This document shows positions 26,472 to 35,524 of a stretch of DNA of 64,000 nt, in pieces. A program made the position numbers and the translations under genes. Positions within the stretch are counted from its first letter, which is position 1. Every line of letters starts with the position of its first letter. The DNA is from Selenomonadales bacterium (GTDB lineage: Bacteria > Bacillota > Negativicutes > Selenomonadales > Selenomonadaceae). The DNA is taken from the NCBI GenBank assembly GCA_900769615.1, contig CAAGHH010000021.1, positions 1-64,000 of the forward strand. The letters run 5' to 3'. Below the pieces are notes generated by a model that searched no databases, had not been told where the DNA came from, and saw nothing but the letters and a program-made list of their open reading frames with translations.

Positions 26472-26882
26472 TTATTTTATAGTTCCCGCAATCACCCCAA
26501 TACGGCGATCTGCTCCCTTGATATGTCCACTAAGCCATTTGGTCAAAAAATCCAATATCTCTAAAATATACTCTTGCTGACTATCATCGAGTTTTTTCAA
26601 ATCAATATCATCAAGTTTTTTCTCAAACGTCCGATGCTGATGAATTTCACTCCAAATATACTGGTAATTAATGCTCTTCATATATTCTTCTTCATGCGCA
26701 AAATGCGTCTTGGTATAATCCTTGAGTTCTTCAAGCAAAGCAACTATTCTATCATATTTATCGGTAACGAATTCGTTTTTCAGTAAATCATACGTCTCAT
26801 TGGCGATTTCAAAAAGATGCTCATGCTCTTTGTCGATTAACTCTATACCAGTCAAATAATCATCAGTAAATTCATATTTCAT
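26472..26882 (-). CDS. Bacteriohemerythrin
   Basis: A 136-residue four-helix diiron protein. The ligands are visible: HEHLFE early (H20, H22 region), THFAHEEEYM (HxxxE), HQHRTFEKKLDD, and a late HIKGADRR (HxxxxD). It binds oxygen and in anaerobes is thought to sense or scavenge O2. It is a single gene with its own promoter and terminator, divergent from the HMA-domain gene. Confidence 0.92.
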   Translation of the reverse strand: MKYEFTDDYLTGIELIDKEHEHLFEIANETYDLLKNEFVTDKYDRIVALLEELKDYTKTHFAHEEEYMKSINYQYIWSEIHQHRTFEKKLDDIDLKKLDDSQQEYILEILDFLTKWLSGHIKGADRRIGVIAGTIK

Positions 26883-26928
26883 GATGATTCAACTCCCTTC
26901 ATCATTTCACCTTACATTGTTAAAGAAT

Positions 26929-26957
26929 ATATTATCACGCTAATGCTATGCTGTCTA
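26929..26957 (-). promoter_or_regulatory. Promoter of the hemerythrin gene
   Basis: TAGACA (26957-26952) and TAATAT (26934-26929) are 17 bases apart on the minus strand; an overlapping GATAAT gives a 15-base spacer. Confidence 0.5.
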
Positions 26958-26989
26958 TCTTGTTCTAAAAAAAAGCTGTCACTGCTTAT

Positions 26990-27030
26990 TGAGAATGACT
27001 ATTGACATACTTCATTACAAGGTATATAAA
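26990..27030 (+). promoter_or_regulatory. Promoter of the HMA-domain gene with a possible Fur-like box
   Basis: TTGACA (27002-27007) and TATAAA (27025-27030) are 17 bases apart. Overlapping the -35, TGAGAATGACTATTG (26990-27004) loosely resembles a 7-1-7 Fur half-site pair. The promoter is convincing; the Fur site is tentative. Confidence 0.6.
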
Positions 27031-27063
27031 TATAATGACTGATTTTTAAGGGAGGATTTTTCT

Positions 27064-27426
27064 ATGGCTACAGTTATTGTTGGTTTATTGGTACTAGTTG
27101 CTCTATTTTTTGCCATAAAAGGCGTTTTAAAACATTGGCGGGGCGAGAGCAGCTGTTGTGGTGGCAGTGAAATTACAGCACCGCCCAAGAAAAAATTAAC
27201 TGGTCAAATCATCGGTCATAAAACGGCTGATATTGAAGGTATTACCTGCGGCAATTGTAAAATCCGTGTTGAACAGCTTTTAGATGAGATAGATGGCGCT
27301 GTTGCGACTGTAAATTTACATCGAAATACTGCTGATATCGCTATGACGAGAGAAGTTTCCGATGAAGAAATATTTAAAGCTCTAGCTGGCAGCGATTACA
27401 AAATAACTGCCATTCATCATGACTAA
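27064..27426 (+). CDS. Membrane-anchored HMA-domain protein (FeoB-associated-like N-terminus)
   Basis: A 120-residue protein. Residues 1-22 form one membrane helix followed by SSCCGGS, the layout of FeoB-associated cysteine-rich membrane proteins. Residues about 50-118 form a heavy-metal-associated (HMA) domain with the metal-binding GITCGNC. It probably holds a soft metal such as copper at the membrane. A strong GGGAGG site precedes the ATG. The fusion of the two parts is unusual; function is inferred. Confidence 0.82.
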   Translation: MATVIVGLLVLVALFFAIKGVLKHWRGESSCCGGSEITAPPKKKLTGQIIGHKTADIEGITCGNCKIRVEQLLDEIDGAVATVNLHRNTADIAMTREVSDEEIFKALAGSDYKITAIHHD

Positions 27427-27437
27427 ACATTTACTTC

Positions 27438-27467
27438 TTGTCGCTTATGATATTTATGTGCTATAAT
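27438..27467 (+). promoter_or_regulatory. Promoter of the DUF1858 gene
   Basis: TTGTCG (27438-27443) and a perfect TATAAT (27462-27467) lie 18 bases apart, giving a leader of roughly 55 bases. Confidence 0.6.
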
Positions 27468-27529
27468 TCCATTCAGACAGGGATTGTTTCCTGCAATATA
27501 GCTTATTATTTACGGGAGGATTTTATACT

Positions 27530-27733
27530 ATGGCTATCACTAAAGATATGAGTATTCTGGAAGTTGTTCAGAAATATCCGGATACAGTTGATGTATTCGT
27601 AAATTCCGGCATGGGCTGCCTTGGCTGCGCTGCTGCTCATTTTGAGAACATTGAACAGGGTGCTACTGCTCATGGTATTGATGTTGATGCTCTGATAAAG
27701 AACCTCAACGAGGCTATCGGTGCTGCTGAGTAA
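27530..27733 (+). CDS. DUF1858 / hybrid-cluster-associated redox disulfide domain protein
   Basis: A 67-residue protein composed only of the DUF1858 domain, with the redox CxxC in GMGCLGCAAAHFE near residues 28-40 and the typical start ITKDMSILEVVQKYP. Related small proteins and domains occur with the hybrid cluster protein and in ScdA-like proteins in anaerobes. A GGGAGG site precedes the ATG, and a strong terminator follows. The exact partner is unknown. Confidence 0.87.
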   Translation: MAITKDMSILEVVQKYPDTVDVFVNSGMGCLGCAAAHFENIEQGATAHGIDVDALIKNLNEAIGAAE

Positions 27734-27744
27734 TCAGTGCAGAT

Positions 27745-27786
27745 AAAAAACGTTGGAAGTGGCTTCTGCCATTTCCAACGTTTTTT
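27745..27786. terminator. Bidirectional terminator between the DUF1858 gene and proS
   Basis: A 13-pair GC-containing stem (27751-27763 with 27768-27780) is flanked by six A and six T, so it can end transcription from both the plus-strand gene and the convergent proS operon. Confidence 0.9.
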
Positions 27787-27796
27787 ATTGCCTATA

Positions 27797-29512
27797 TTAA
27801 AGATTATTCAAAAGCTCCTGCACTTTTAATAAATATTCATCGTAAGCGACGGTAAATACTTCTCCTGTCTTTCTTACTTTGATTTCGATTTGACCTTCCT
27901 CAATTGCCTTCGGACCAATTACTACCCTGACCGGATAACCTATGAGGTCACAATCCTTAAATTTCACGCCAGCTCTTTCTTTGCGATCATCTAAGAGTGT
28001 ATCTAAACCTGCCTTTTGACATTCAGCATATACTTTTTCAGCATATTCCAATTGATCAGCTTTTTTAGCATTAACTGCTACTACCACTACCTCATAAGGT
28101 GCAATAGCTCGTGGCCAAACAATCCCCTGCTCATCATTATTTTGTTCAATAGCAGCTGCCATTGTCCGGCCAACGCCGATACCATAACAGCCCATGTAAA
28201 GTGGCTGTTCCTTGCCATTTTCATCCAGGAAGGTTGCCCCCATGGCTTTAGAATATTTCGTACCTAGCGTAAATACCTGACCGGCTTCGATACCACGGGT
28301 CATATTTAGACCAGCGCCACAGCGCGGGCAAGAATCGCCTTCTTTAACCATACGCAAATCAGTTATTACAATGCTTTCCTGCGTAAAATCACGCTTTGGA
28401 TTTACATTAACATAATGATAGCCTTCTTCATTAGCTCCTGCTACCGCATTGCTCATATTCATTACTGTAGCATCAACTAAAATCCGCGTACCTTCTTTTA
28501 TGCCAATAGGACTCATAAAGCCCGGATAACCGCCGACACTTTTTATAGCTTCTTCATCAGCCATCCGCAGCTCTAAGGCACCATCTAACTGATTGATTAC
28601 CTTTACTTCATTTACTTCATGGTCACCACGAACAAATACCAGCACCAATTCATCAGTATCAGTCTGGTAAGCTACTGCTTTGATTGTTTTTTCAACTGGC
28701 ACCTTTAATAAATTTACTACCGCTTCAATAGTATTGGTATCAGGAGTAGCAATTTTACTAAGTGGCTCAGCCGCTTCGCTGGGCATAGCAATTGGCTTCA
28801 ATTCTGCTTTTTCATCACTAGCCGCATAATCGCACTTAGAACAATATACTATGTTAGATTCACCAGCATCAGCCAGCACCGTAAATTCATGCGAATGACC
28901 ACCGCCGATAGCACCATTATCAGCTTCTACTGGGCGGAATTCCAAGCCCATTCGCGTATAAATCTTGGTATAGGCATCATACATTTTTTTATAGGATTCA
29001 TTCATGCCAGCAATATCTTTATCAAAAGAATACAAATCCTTCATGATAAATTCTCGACTGCGCATAAGTCCAAAGCGCGGACGGCGTTCATCACGGAATT
29101 TATCCTGAATCTGATACAATAAAAGTGGCAGCTGTTTGTAGCTTCTTACTTCGTCCCGCACTAAATCAGTTATCATTTCTTCATGCGTCGGACCAAGACA
29201 GAAATTGCGCCCATGCCGATCTTTAATCCGCATCATTTCGTCGCCATAAGCAGCCCACCGGCCACTTTCTTCCCAAAGCTCTGCGGGCTGCATTATCGGC
29301 ATCATTACTTCCTGACCGCCTGCTACATCCATTTCCTCGCGGATTATTTGCTCAATCTTGCGAATTACCCGCCAGCCTAATGGTAAAAAAGTATACATAC
29401 CACCGGCAACCTTGCGAATCATGCCAGCACGATACATGAGCTGATGGCTGACGATTTCAGCCTCGGCTGGTGTATTACGCAATGTTGGTGCATATAAATT
29501 ACTTGCTCTCAT
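27797..29512 (-). CDS. proS: Prolyl-tRNA synthetase
   Basis: About 571 residues of the bacterial-type class II synthetase with the inserted editing domain (about residues 220-390). Class motifs include FRDERRPRFGLMRSREF (motif 2) and GIGVGRTMAA (motif 3). The start is ATG 29512 (MRASNLYAPTL), not the longer frame, because homologues begin there and GGAGG lies upstream inside ispG; the gene overlaps ispG by 14 bases. It is the last gene of the uppS-to-proS run. Confidence 0.95.
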   Translation of the reverse strand: MRASNLYAPTLRNTPAEAEIVSHQLMYRAGMIRKVAGGMYTFLPLGWRVIRKIEQIIREEMDVAGGQEVMMPIMQPAELWEESGRWAAYGDEMMRIKDRHGRNFCLGPTHEEMITDLVRDEVRSYKQLPLLLYQIQDKFRDERRPRFGLMRSREFIMKDLYSFDKDIAGMNESYKKMYDAYTKIYTRMGLEFRPVEADNGAIGGGHSHEFTVLADAGESNIVYCSKCDYAASDEKAELKPIAMPSEAAEPLSKIATPDTNTIEAVVNLLKVPVEKTIKAVAYQTDTDELVLVFVRGDHEVNEVKVINQLDGALELRMADEEAIKSVGGYPGFMSPIGIKEGTRILVDATVMNMSNAVAGANEEGYHYVNVNPKRDFTQESIVITDLRMVKEGDSCPRCGAGLNMTRGIEAGQVFTLGTKYSKAMGATFLDENGKEQPLYMGCYGIGVGRTMAAAIEQNNDEQGIVWPRAIAPYEVVVVAVNAKKADQLEYAEKVYAECQKAGLDTLLDDRKERAGVKFKDCDLIGYPVRVVIGPKAIEEGQIEIKVRKTGEVFTVAYDEYLLKVQELLNNL

Positions 29513-30581
29513 TTTTATGTCTTTCCTCCAATATGGCATCTATTTCTTTAAACAATTCATCGACTAAAACAGCTTCTGGCACCTTGCGAATTATTTCACC
29601 TTTGCGGAAAATAAGCCCTTCACCATTGCCGCCAGCTATGCCAACATCAGCCCCGCGAGCTTCGCCAGGTCCATTTACCACGCATCCCATAACGGCTACA
29701 TCAATCGAATCCTTGATAGCTGCCAGCTTTGCCTCTACTTTAGCTGCTATAGCTGGTAAATCAATACTGGTACGGCCACAAGTCGGACAAGCAATTAATG
29801 TTGGTCCGTACTCTTTTAACCCCAGTGATTTTAAAATTTCATTGGCAACCTTAACCTCAACTACTGGATCGCCTGTAAGCGATATTCTAAATGTATCTCC
29901 GATACCTTCAGCCAGCAAGGCACCAATACCAACTGCTGATTTTATGATACCAGTGTTTACGGTACCAGCTTCCGTAATGCCTAAATGCAATGGATAATCA
30001 ACAGTCTCACTCATCAGCCGGTAAGCAGCCAGTGTCAAAGGAACATCATGCGCCTTTAACGAAATCTTCATATCATGAAAATCAAGTGCCTCTAAAATCT
30101 TTACATGCTGCATAGCTGATTCTACCAAGGCTTCCGGAGTAACTCCACCATATTTAGCCAAAATCTTTTTATCCAGCGAGCCAGCATTAACCCCTATACG
30201 AATCGGAACGTTATGCGCCTTAGCTGCTTTTACTACCGCTTTGACTTTTTCTTCTCCGCCAATATTTCCTGGATTAAGTCTAAGGGCCGAAATTCCTTGC
30301 TCGATAGCCTCTAAGGCCAGCTTATAATCAAAATGAATATCTGCTACCAACGGCACATTTACTTGCGCAATGATATTATGTAAATTCTTGGCCGCCTGCA
30401 TATCGGGTACTGCCAAGCGAACAATATCACAGCCTGCTGCCTGCAAAGCTTTTATCTGCGCTACCGTAGCTTTAGTATCAGTCGTTTTGGTATTACACAT
30501 CGACTGCACCGAAATCGGTGCCCCGCCACCAATGGCTACTGGACCAATATGAATCATTCGTGTCTTTTTTCGCTTAAACAA
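29499..30581 (-). CDS. ispG: 4-hydroxy-3-methylbut-2-enyl diphosphate synthase (IspG)
   Basis: A 360-residue [4Fe-4S] enzyme of the MEP isoprenoid pathway. The cluster cysteines are in CPTCGRTSIDL and GCVVNGPGEA near the C-terminus; the N-terminus has PISVQSMCNT and RLAVPD. The start is TTG 30581 with GAGGAG seven bases upstream. It sits with dxr and uppS, other isoprenoid genes. Confidence 0.95.
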   Translation of the reverse strand: MFKRKKTRMIHIGPVAIGGGAPISVQSMCNTKTTDTKATVAQIKALQAAGCDIVRLAVPDMQAAKNLHNIIAQVNVPLVADIHFDYKLALEAIEQGISALRLNPGNIGGEEKVKAVVKAAKAHNVPIRIGVNAGSLDKKILAKYGGVTPEALVESAMQHVKILEALDFHDMKISLKAHDVPLTLAAYRLMSETVDYPLHLGITEAGTVNTGIIKSAVGIGALLAEGIGDTFRISLTGDPVVEVKVANEILKSLGLKEYGPTLIACPTCGRTSIDLPAIAAKVEAKLAAIKDSIDVAVMGCVVNGPGEARGADVGIAGGNGEGLIFRKGEIIRKVPEAVLVDELFKEIDAILEERHKNESK

Positions 30582-30598
30582 AACTTAACTCCTCACTA

Positions 30599-31636
30599 TT
30601 AACCGCCAGTAAATATGCGGATAATATCATTTTTAGTTGCTAACAGCATCAATAATACCAGCAATGCGATACCAAATTTCTGCGTATATTCAAGCGCTTT
30701 TGGCCCCATCGGTTTTCCCCGTACAGCTTCAACGCAAAGTCCAGCAAAATGACCACCATCAAGCGCTGGTATCGGGAAAAGATTAACTATACCTAGATTC
30801 AGGCTAAGGAACGCTGCAAAATTCAGTAATGGAACCATACCCAGCTGTGCCACTTCGCCTGCCATCTGCGCAACGCCTAGCGGTCCTGCTAATTCAGCTC
30901 CGGATAATTCCATAACTATTTTCCACAAAGCACCTAGCATCATCATGATTATAGCGGCTGTTTTTTGCACGGCCAGCCACAAGGACTCAAAAAAGCCTGG
31001 ATGAATCGTATCGACCGAGCCCATAACACCTACCATAGCTCTTTTAGCTTCGTGGTCATAAATCGGGGTTAAGCTAGTGTCAATCGTCTGTCCATCACGA
31101 CTTACCTTAATGCTAACAGTATTACCGGCACTATCTTTAATCGCAGCGACAAAATCCTGCCAGCTGTTTACTTCTTTACCATCTACAGCTAGTACCCGAT
31201 CACCTTTTTGCAGCCCTGCTTCATAAGCTGGTTTACCAGCTATAACTGTGCCAAAAACTGGCTCAGGACTTGGTGTTGATACACCAGCGTATAAAAATAT
31301 GCCAAAAAACAGCACTATTGGCAATAAGAAGTTCATAAATGAACCAGCCAAAATTACTAGCATCCGCGATATTATCGGCTTTTCACAATACCCTCTTATG
31401 CCAGCATCATTATTAGATTTTTCCATACCTGCGATGTCATTAAAACCGCCCAAAGGCACTGCCCGCAAGCTGTAAACAGTCTCACCCTTGGTAAAGCTCA
31501 AAAGCCTTGGACCAAAGCCTATTGCAAATTCATCAACCCGCATACCAGTAAACTTAGCAGCCGCAAAATGTCCCAGCTCATGCACCAGCACCAATATACC
31601 AAATACAAAAATGGCTGCGGCAATCGTTATTACCAT
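30599..31636 (-). CDS. rseP: RIP metalloprotease RseP (site-2 protease)
   Basis: A 345-residue inner-membrane zinc protease. HELGH lies near residues 19-23 in the first membrane helix, a PDZ domain occupies about residues 120-200, and NLFPIPALDGGHF carries the second active-site motif. It performs intramembrane cleavage, for example of anti-sigma factors. Position between dxr and ispG is conserved in Firmicutes. Confidence 0.94.
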   Translation of the reverse strand: MVITIAAAIFVFGILVLVHELGHFAAAKFTGMRVDEFAIGFGPRLLSFTKGETVYSLRAVPLGGFNDIAGMEKSNNDAGIRGYCEKPIISRMLVILAGSFMNFLLPIVLFFGIFLYAGVSTPSPEPVFGTVIAGKPAYEAGLQKGDRVLAVDGKEVNSWQDFVAAIKDSAGNTVSIKVSRDGQTIDTSLTPIYDHEAKRAMVGVMGSVDTIHPGFFESLWLAVQKTAAIIMMMLGALWKIVMELSGAELAGPLGVAQMAGEVAQLGMVPLLNFAAFLSLNLGIVNLFPIPALDGGHFAGLCVEAVRGKPMGPKALEYTQKFGIALLVLLMLLATKNDIIRIFTGG

Positions 31637-31640
31637 ATTG

Positions 31641-32801
31641 TCACCGTCCTATTTTCTTCAGTAAATCCGTAGCAAATTCCCGTGCCCAAAGGTCTTCTGC
31701 AAACAAGTCCTCTAAAGTCGGATCCATGATACAAACTCGTTTCAGCATGGTTTCCTCAATTACGTCATAGATATCCAGGAATTTTATTTTTCCGCGTAAA
31801 AATGCACCAACTGCTATTTCATTAGCCGCATTGAAAATACACGGCATAGTACCACCCATTTTACCGGCTTCATAAGCAAACCGCAGTCCTTTAAAGGTCT
31901 CGGTATCCGGTTTATCAAACGTAAGATCCTTTATTTTCCAAAAATCCAGCCGTTCAAAATCAGATTCCTGCCGCTTAGGATAAGTAAGCGCATACTGAAT
32001 CGGCAAACGCATATCAGTTGAACCTAATTGCGCAATAACTGCACCATCTTTAAACTGCACCATGGAATGAACTATACTTTGAGGATGAACTACCACCTGA
32101 ATTTGATCATAGCTGACGCCATAGAGCCATTTAGTCTCGATAACTTCCAGCCCTTTATTTACTAGCGTTGCTGAATCAACTGTTATCTTCTGTCCCATAT
32201 TCCAAGTAGGATGCGACAATACTTCACTTACAGTGGCATTTTGTAAATCAGTACGTTTTTTCCCTCGGAAGGGACCGCCTGAGCACGTAAGCAGCAGTTT
32301 TTCTACACTATCAAGCGATTCACCTTGCAGACATTGGAAAAAAGCACAATGCTCACTATCTACTGGTAATATTGCTACCCCTTGTTCTTTAGCCCGCTTG
32401 GTAACAATCTCTCCGGCTACTACCAAAGTTTCTTTATTAGCCAACGCTATATTTTTTTTAGCCTCAAGTGCTTTCATCGTCGGCTCCAGACCAGCAAAGC
32501 CCATCATCGACGTTACCACAGTATCAGCCTCATCAACCGCAGCAATATCTATAAAAGCCTGTCTGCCACCTGCTAATTTAGTTTTGCCATTATAACGCGA
32601 TTTTAAACGCCTATAAGCCGCTTCATCAGCCAAGACCGCATACTCTGGCTCAAATTCCTTAATTTGTTTTTCTAATAATTCATCACTGGCATTAGCTGCC
32701 AAAACGGAAATATGAAAAAGATTTGGGTGACTGCGGACAACATCCAAGGTTTGCGTCCCAATCGACCCCGTTGAACCAAGAACAGCTATATTTTTCAACA
32801 T
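31641..32801 (-). CDS. dxr: 1-deoxy-D-xylulose 5-phosphate reductoisomerase (Dxr/IspC)
   Basis: A 386-residue NADPH-dependent enzyme of the MEP pathway. The nucleotide site is AVLGSTGSIGTQTL at the start; LANKETLVVAG, LPVDSEHCAFFQCL and SATLVNKGLEVIE are catalytic and metal-binding regions. It lies four bases upstream of rseP. Confidence 0.96.
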   Translation of the reverse strand: MLKNIAVLGSTGSIGTQTLDVVRSHPNLFHISVLAANASDELLEKQIKEFEPEYAVLADEAAYRRLKSRYNGKTKLAGGRQAFIDIAAVDEADTVVTSMMGFAGLEPTMKALEAKKNIALANKETLVVAGEIVTKRAKEQGVAILPVDSEHCAFFQCLQGESLDSVEKLLLTCSGGPFRGKKRTDLQNATVSEVLSHPTWNMGQKITVDSATLVNKGLEVIETKWLYGVSYDQIQVVVHPQSIVHSMVQFKDGAVIAQLGSTDMRLPIQYALTYPKRQESDFERLDFWKIKDLTFDKPDTETFKGLRFAYEAGKMGGTMPCIFNAANEIAVGAFLRGKIKFLDIYDVIEETMLKRVCIMDPTLEDLFAEDLWAREFATDLLKKIGR

Positions 32802-32819
32802 CGATTCCCCTATCTTTAC

Positions 32820-33650
32820 TTACTTTAGCGTAAAATCAATGAATTTTACAAAATAATATACCAATGGCGCCGTAAATAACACGCTGTCAAAACGATCCCA
32901 AACACCACCATGACCAGGTATGATATTACCTGAATCTTTGATACCAGTATACCGTTTAGCAACCGACTCCACCAAATCGCCTAAAGTGGCTAGTATAGCT
33001 ATAGCAAGCCCTAGTCCGGCCAGCTCATATAATGGCAAGGAGAAAAAATAACCTAGTCCGGCAACAACTGCTGTGGTTCCTGCTAAAGCTCCAGCAAAGC
33101 CTTCTATAGTCTTATTCGGACTAATCGATGGACAAAGCTTATGCCGGCCAATTGCGGAGCCAGTAAAATAAGCGAAGGTATCACTTGACCAAGTGCCAAT
33201 AAACATAATCCAAATCATCGCACAGCCAAAATCAAAATTTCCCAGCTGCGTCGTAAGTACAACATCAGGCTGAGCTTCACGCAGCATCACCATATAGGCA
33301 AAAGGAAAGCCAAAATAAAATACTCCCGCAATCGAAGTAACGGCATCCATAATAGATACTTGTGACCGCAATAGCACACTTTCCAGCAAAATCACTGCTA
33401 CTATCAGGGTACTGGCAGCCATCATCAGTTCAGCATTGCCCTGATAGCCCGTATACCACAAAAGTGCCAGTCCTAAAAAACCTGTAAGCAAGGTAAGCCT
33501 CATACCACGCTCAGAAAAAGCCCTTGCATACTCAAACCAGCCTGTTAGTGCCAACAGCAAAGCAAAGGACGCAAACAAAACGCCACCAGTCTGAATAACG
33601 AATGCAGCTAAGGCAATACCTACTATTCCTGTTATTATTCTTGTAAGCAA
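32820..33650 (-). CDS. cdsA: Phosphatidate cytidylyltransferase (CdsA)
   Basis: A 276-residue membrane enzyme with about eight helices that makes CDP-diacylglycerol. The C-terminal signature runs from SVAKRYTGIKDSGNIIPGH into GGVWDRFDS. The start is TTG 33650 behind AGGAG at eight bases, and the gene is 17 bases after uppS. Confidence 0.94.
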   Translation of the reverse strand: MLTRIITGIVGIALAAFVIQTGGVLFASFALLLALTGWFEYARAFSERGMRLTLLTGFLGLALLWYTGYQGNAELMMAASTLIVAVILLESVLLRSQVSIMDAVTSIAGVFYFGFPFAYMVMLREAQPDVVLTTQLGNFDFGCAMIWIMFIGTWSSDTFAYFTGSAIGRHKLCPSISPNKTIEGFAGALAGTTAVVAGLGYFFSLPLYELAGLGLAIAILATLGDLVESVAKRYTGIKDSGNIIPGHGGVWDRFDSVLFTAPLVYYFVKFIDFTLK

Positions 33651-33667
33651 AATAACAACTCCTATTT

Positions 33668-34480
33668 CTATTTGCTATTATTAAGACCACCAAAACGGCG
33701 ATCGCGTTTAGCATAATCTACTATAGCATCAACAAAACACTCTGGCGTAAAATCAGGCCAATTAGTATCAGTAAACCAAAATTCAGCATAAGCTGCCTGC
33801 CATAACAAAAAATTTGAGACTCTGACATCACCGCTAGTGCGAATCATTAAATCTACCGGCAAATTGCCTTTAGTGTCCAAATGTTCCTCTATAACTGCTT
33901 CATTGATGTCTGCTGCCTGAAGCTTACCATTGATGCTTTCCGCAGCTATAGCTTGCATAGCTCTTACTAATTCATCCTGTCCGCCGTAATTAGCCGCTAC
34001 ATTGAATTTTACACCAGTATTATGCTTCATAAGTTCTTCGGCGTCATGCATTTGCTGCTGCAAGGCTTTGGGCAAGCCATCAATGCGGCCAATAAAATGA
34101 ATCTGCACATTATCCTCATGCATCTCCTGAACTTCTTTTTTCAGATATTCCGAAAAAAGATTCATCAAAAAATCAACTTCTGCATGCGGACGTTTCCAAT
34201 TCTCCGTAGAAAAAGCATACACCGTCAGCGCATCAAGCTTTAAACCAATTGCTGTTTTAAGGATATTTTTTAAAGTTTTTACGCCAGCTGAGTGACCAGC
34301 TGTCCTAATCATACCTTTACCCTTAGCCCAGCGGCCATTGCCATCCATAATGATAGCTACATGCCGTGGTAATTTTTCCCAGTCAATTTTGGAAAATAAT
34401 GGCGAATCTTTAGCTGGTATTGCAAAATTGCCACTTGATACTACTGAGCTTCCTATGGTACTCAATATCTTTTTCAGCAT
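33668..34480 (-). CDS. uppS: Undecaprenyl diphosphate synthase (UppS)
   Basis: A 270-residue cis-prenyltransferase that makes the C55 lipid carrier for peptidoglycan and surface glycans. The diphosphate-binding IIMDGNGRWAKGKG is near residues 42-55, with TVYAFSTENWKR and LMIRTSGDVRVSNFLLWQ later. It has about 25 residues more than E. coli UppS at the N-terminus. It follows a terminator, so it may have its own promoter within the short gap. Confidence 0.95.
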   Translation of the reverse strand: MLKKILSTIGSSVVSSGNFAIPAKDSPLFSKIDWEKLPRHVAIIMDGNGRWAKGKGMIRTAGHSAGVKTLKNILKTAIGLKLDALTVYAFSTENWKRPHAEVDFLMNLFSEYLKKEVQEMHEDNVQIHFIGRIDGLPKALQQQMHDAEELMKHNTGVKFNVAANYGGQDELVRAMQAIAAESINGKLQAADINEAVIEEHLDTKGNLPVDLMIRTSGDVRVSNFLLWQAAYAEFWFTDTNWPDFTPECFVDAIVDYAKRDRRFGGLNNSK

Positions 34481-34520
34481 ATTTCAATTCCTCTCCAAAG
34501 GATATTATTTAGCCAATGAC

Positions 34521-34564
34521 AAAAATAACAGGCTCCTCTCTTTCACTGGGTAGAGAGGAGCCTG
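34521..34564 (-). terminator. Terminator between the ferredoxin gene and uppS
   Basis: On the minus strand a 13-pair stem (34564-34552 with 34541-34529) is followed by UUAUUUUU. It lies 11 bases after the ferredoxin stop and 40 bases before uppS, so it separates or attenuates the two halves of the gene run. Confidence 0.85.
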
Positions 34565-34575
34565 CTGCGTCAGCG

Positions 34576-34752
34576 TTAGGGAGCCTCAATAGCAGCTACT
34601 GGACAGCCAGCAGCGCAAGCGCCGCACTCTACGCATTTTTCTGCATCAATTTCATAATGCTCTGCACCTTCGCTGATTGCCTCTACTGGGCAAGTTGCAG
34701 CGCAGGAACCGCAAGAAATGCAGTCATCACTGATTTTATATGCCATGCTCAT
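34576..34752 (-). CDS. Small 2[4Fe-4S] ferredoxin
   Basis: A 58-residue clostridial-type ferredoxin read directly from the sequence. Two clusters are bound by CISCGSCAATCP and CVECGACAAGCP, separated by a short linker. It starts at ATG 34752, overlapping the previous stop as ATGA, with AAAGGAGGTG just upstream; the second ATG at 34746 (MAYKISDDC) is the usual family start and equally possible. It is a low-potential electron carrier, followed by a terminator. Confidence 0.92.
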   Translation of the reverse strand: MSMAYKISDDCISCGSCAATCPVEAISEGAEHYEIDAEKCVECGACAAGCPVAAIEAP

Positions 34753-34967
34753 GACACCTCCTTTGCTTCTTTTAATTGTTTGGCTGCTAAAACCAAACTA
34801 AGACTTCCGTCCTGTTGCTCACGCACTCGGACAATATAAAGACAGTCTTTAGCTGTCTTGAAAAAATCACGCGTAGGACGTGTGATTTTTACCTGATATT
34901 GCTTGTTCTCAGCTTCAAGCCGTTCTTTGGCTTCCAACCAAGGACAACCGATAAGCGTAATGGACAT
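34749..34967 (-). CDS. Small hypothetical protein between frr and ferredoxin
   Basis: A 72-residue soluble protein I do not recognise. It starts MSITLIGCPWLEAKERLEAE and contains YQVKITRPTRDFF and CLYIVRVREQQDG, suggesting a small alpha/beta fold. It is tightly coupled: its ATG shares a base with the frr stop (TGATG), and its own stop overlaps the ferredoxin start (ATGA). That coupling supports a real gene. Two cysteines are present but no cluster motif. Confidence 0.72.
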   Translation of the reverse strand: MSITLIGCPWLEAKERLEAENKQYQVKITRPTRDFFKTAKDCLYIVRVREQQDGSLSLVLAAKQLKEAKEVS

Positions 34968-35524
34968 CAGACCTCCATTACCTCCTGCTCTTTTATCGCT
35001 TTGGCTTCGTCAACCAGTTTAATATATTTATCAACCAGTTTCTGAATACTTTCCTGACCGCGTTTGGAATCGTCCTCGGTTATTTCCTTAGCTTTTTCCA
35101 ATTTCTTAATCGCATCATTACCATCACGACGGACATTGCGGATAGCGACCTTAGCTTCTTCTGATTTTTTGTTGACCTGCTTAACAATGTCCTGACGACG
35201 TTCCTGCGTCAAAGCCGGAATAGCCAGCCGGATAGCCGTACCATCAGAGTTTGGTGATAAGCCCAAATCCGATTTCATGATAGCTACTTCAATATCATGC
35301 AGTATTGATTTTTCGTACGGCTGAATCATAATCATCCGTGGTTCCGGAACAGCAACCTTGGCAATCTGGTTAACAGGCGTCGGTGCACCATAATAATCAA
35401 CCATTACTTTGTCCAACAAAGATGGCGTAGCCCGCCCTGCTCTAAGTGAAGCAAACTCACGCTTCAAAGCTTCAATCGATTTTTGCATACGCTCCTCATG
35501 CGAAGCGAGAATGTCTTTTATCAT
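34967..35524 (-). CDS. frr: Ribosome recycling factor
   Basis: A 185-residue protein of normal RRF length with the characteristic REFASLRAGRATPSLLD and DYYGAPTPVNQIA blocks and the KKLEKAKEITEDDSKRGQ region near the end. It splits post-termination ribosomes with EF-G. It shares a base with the pyrH stop (TGATG). Confidence 0.96.
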   Translation of the reverse strand: MIKDILASHEERMQKSIEALKREFASLRAGRATPSLLDKVMVDYYGAPTPVNQIAKVAVPEPRMIMIQPYEKSILHDIEVAIMKSDLGLSPNSDGTAIRLAIPALTQERRQDIVKQVNKKSEEAKVAIRNVRRDGNDAIKKLEKAKEITEDDSKRGQESIQKLVDKYIKLVDEAKAIKEQEVMEV

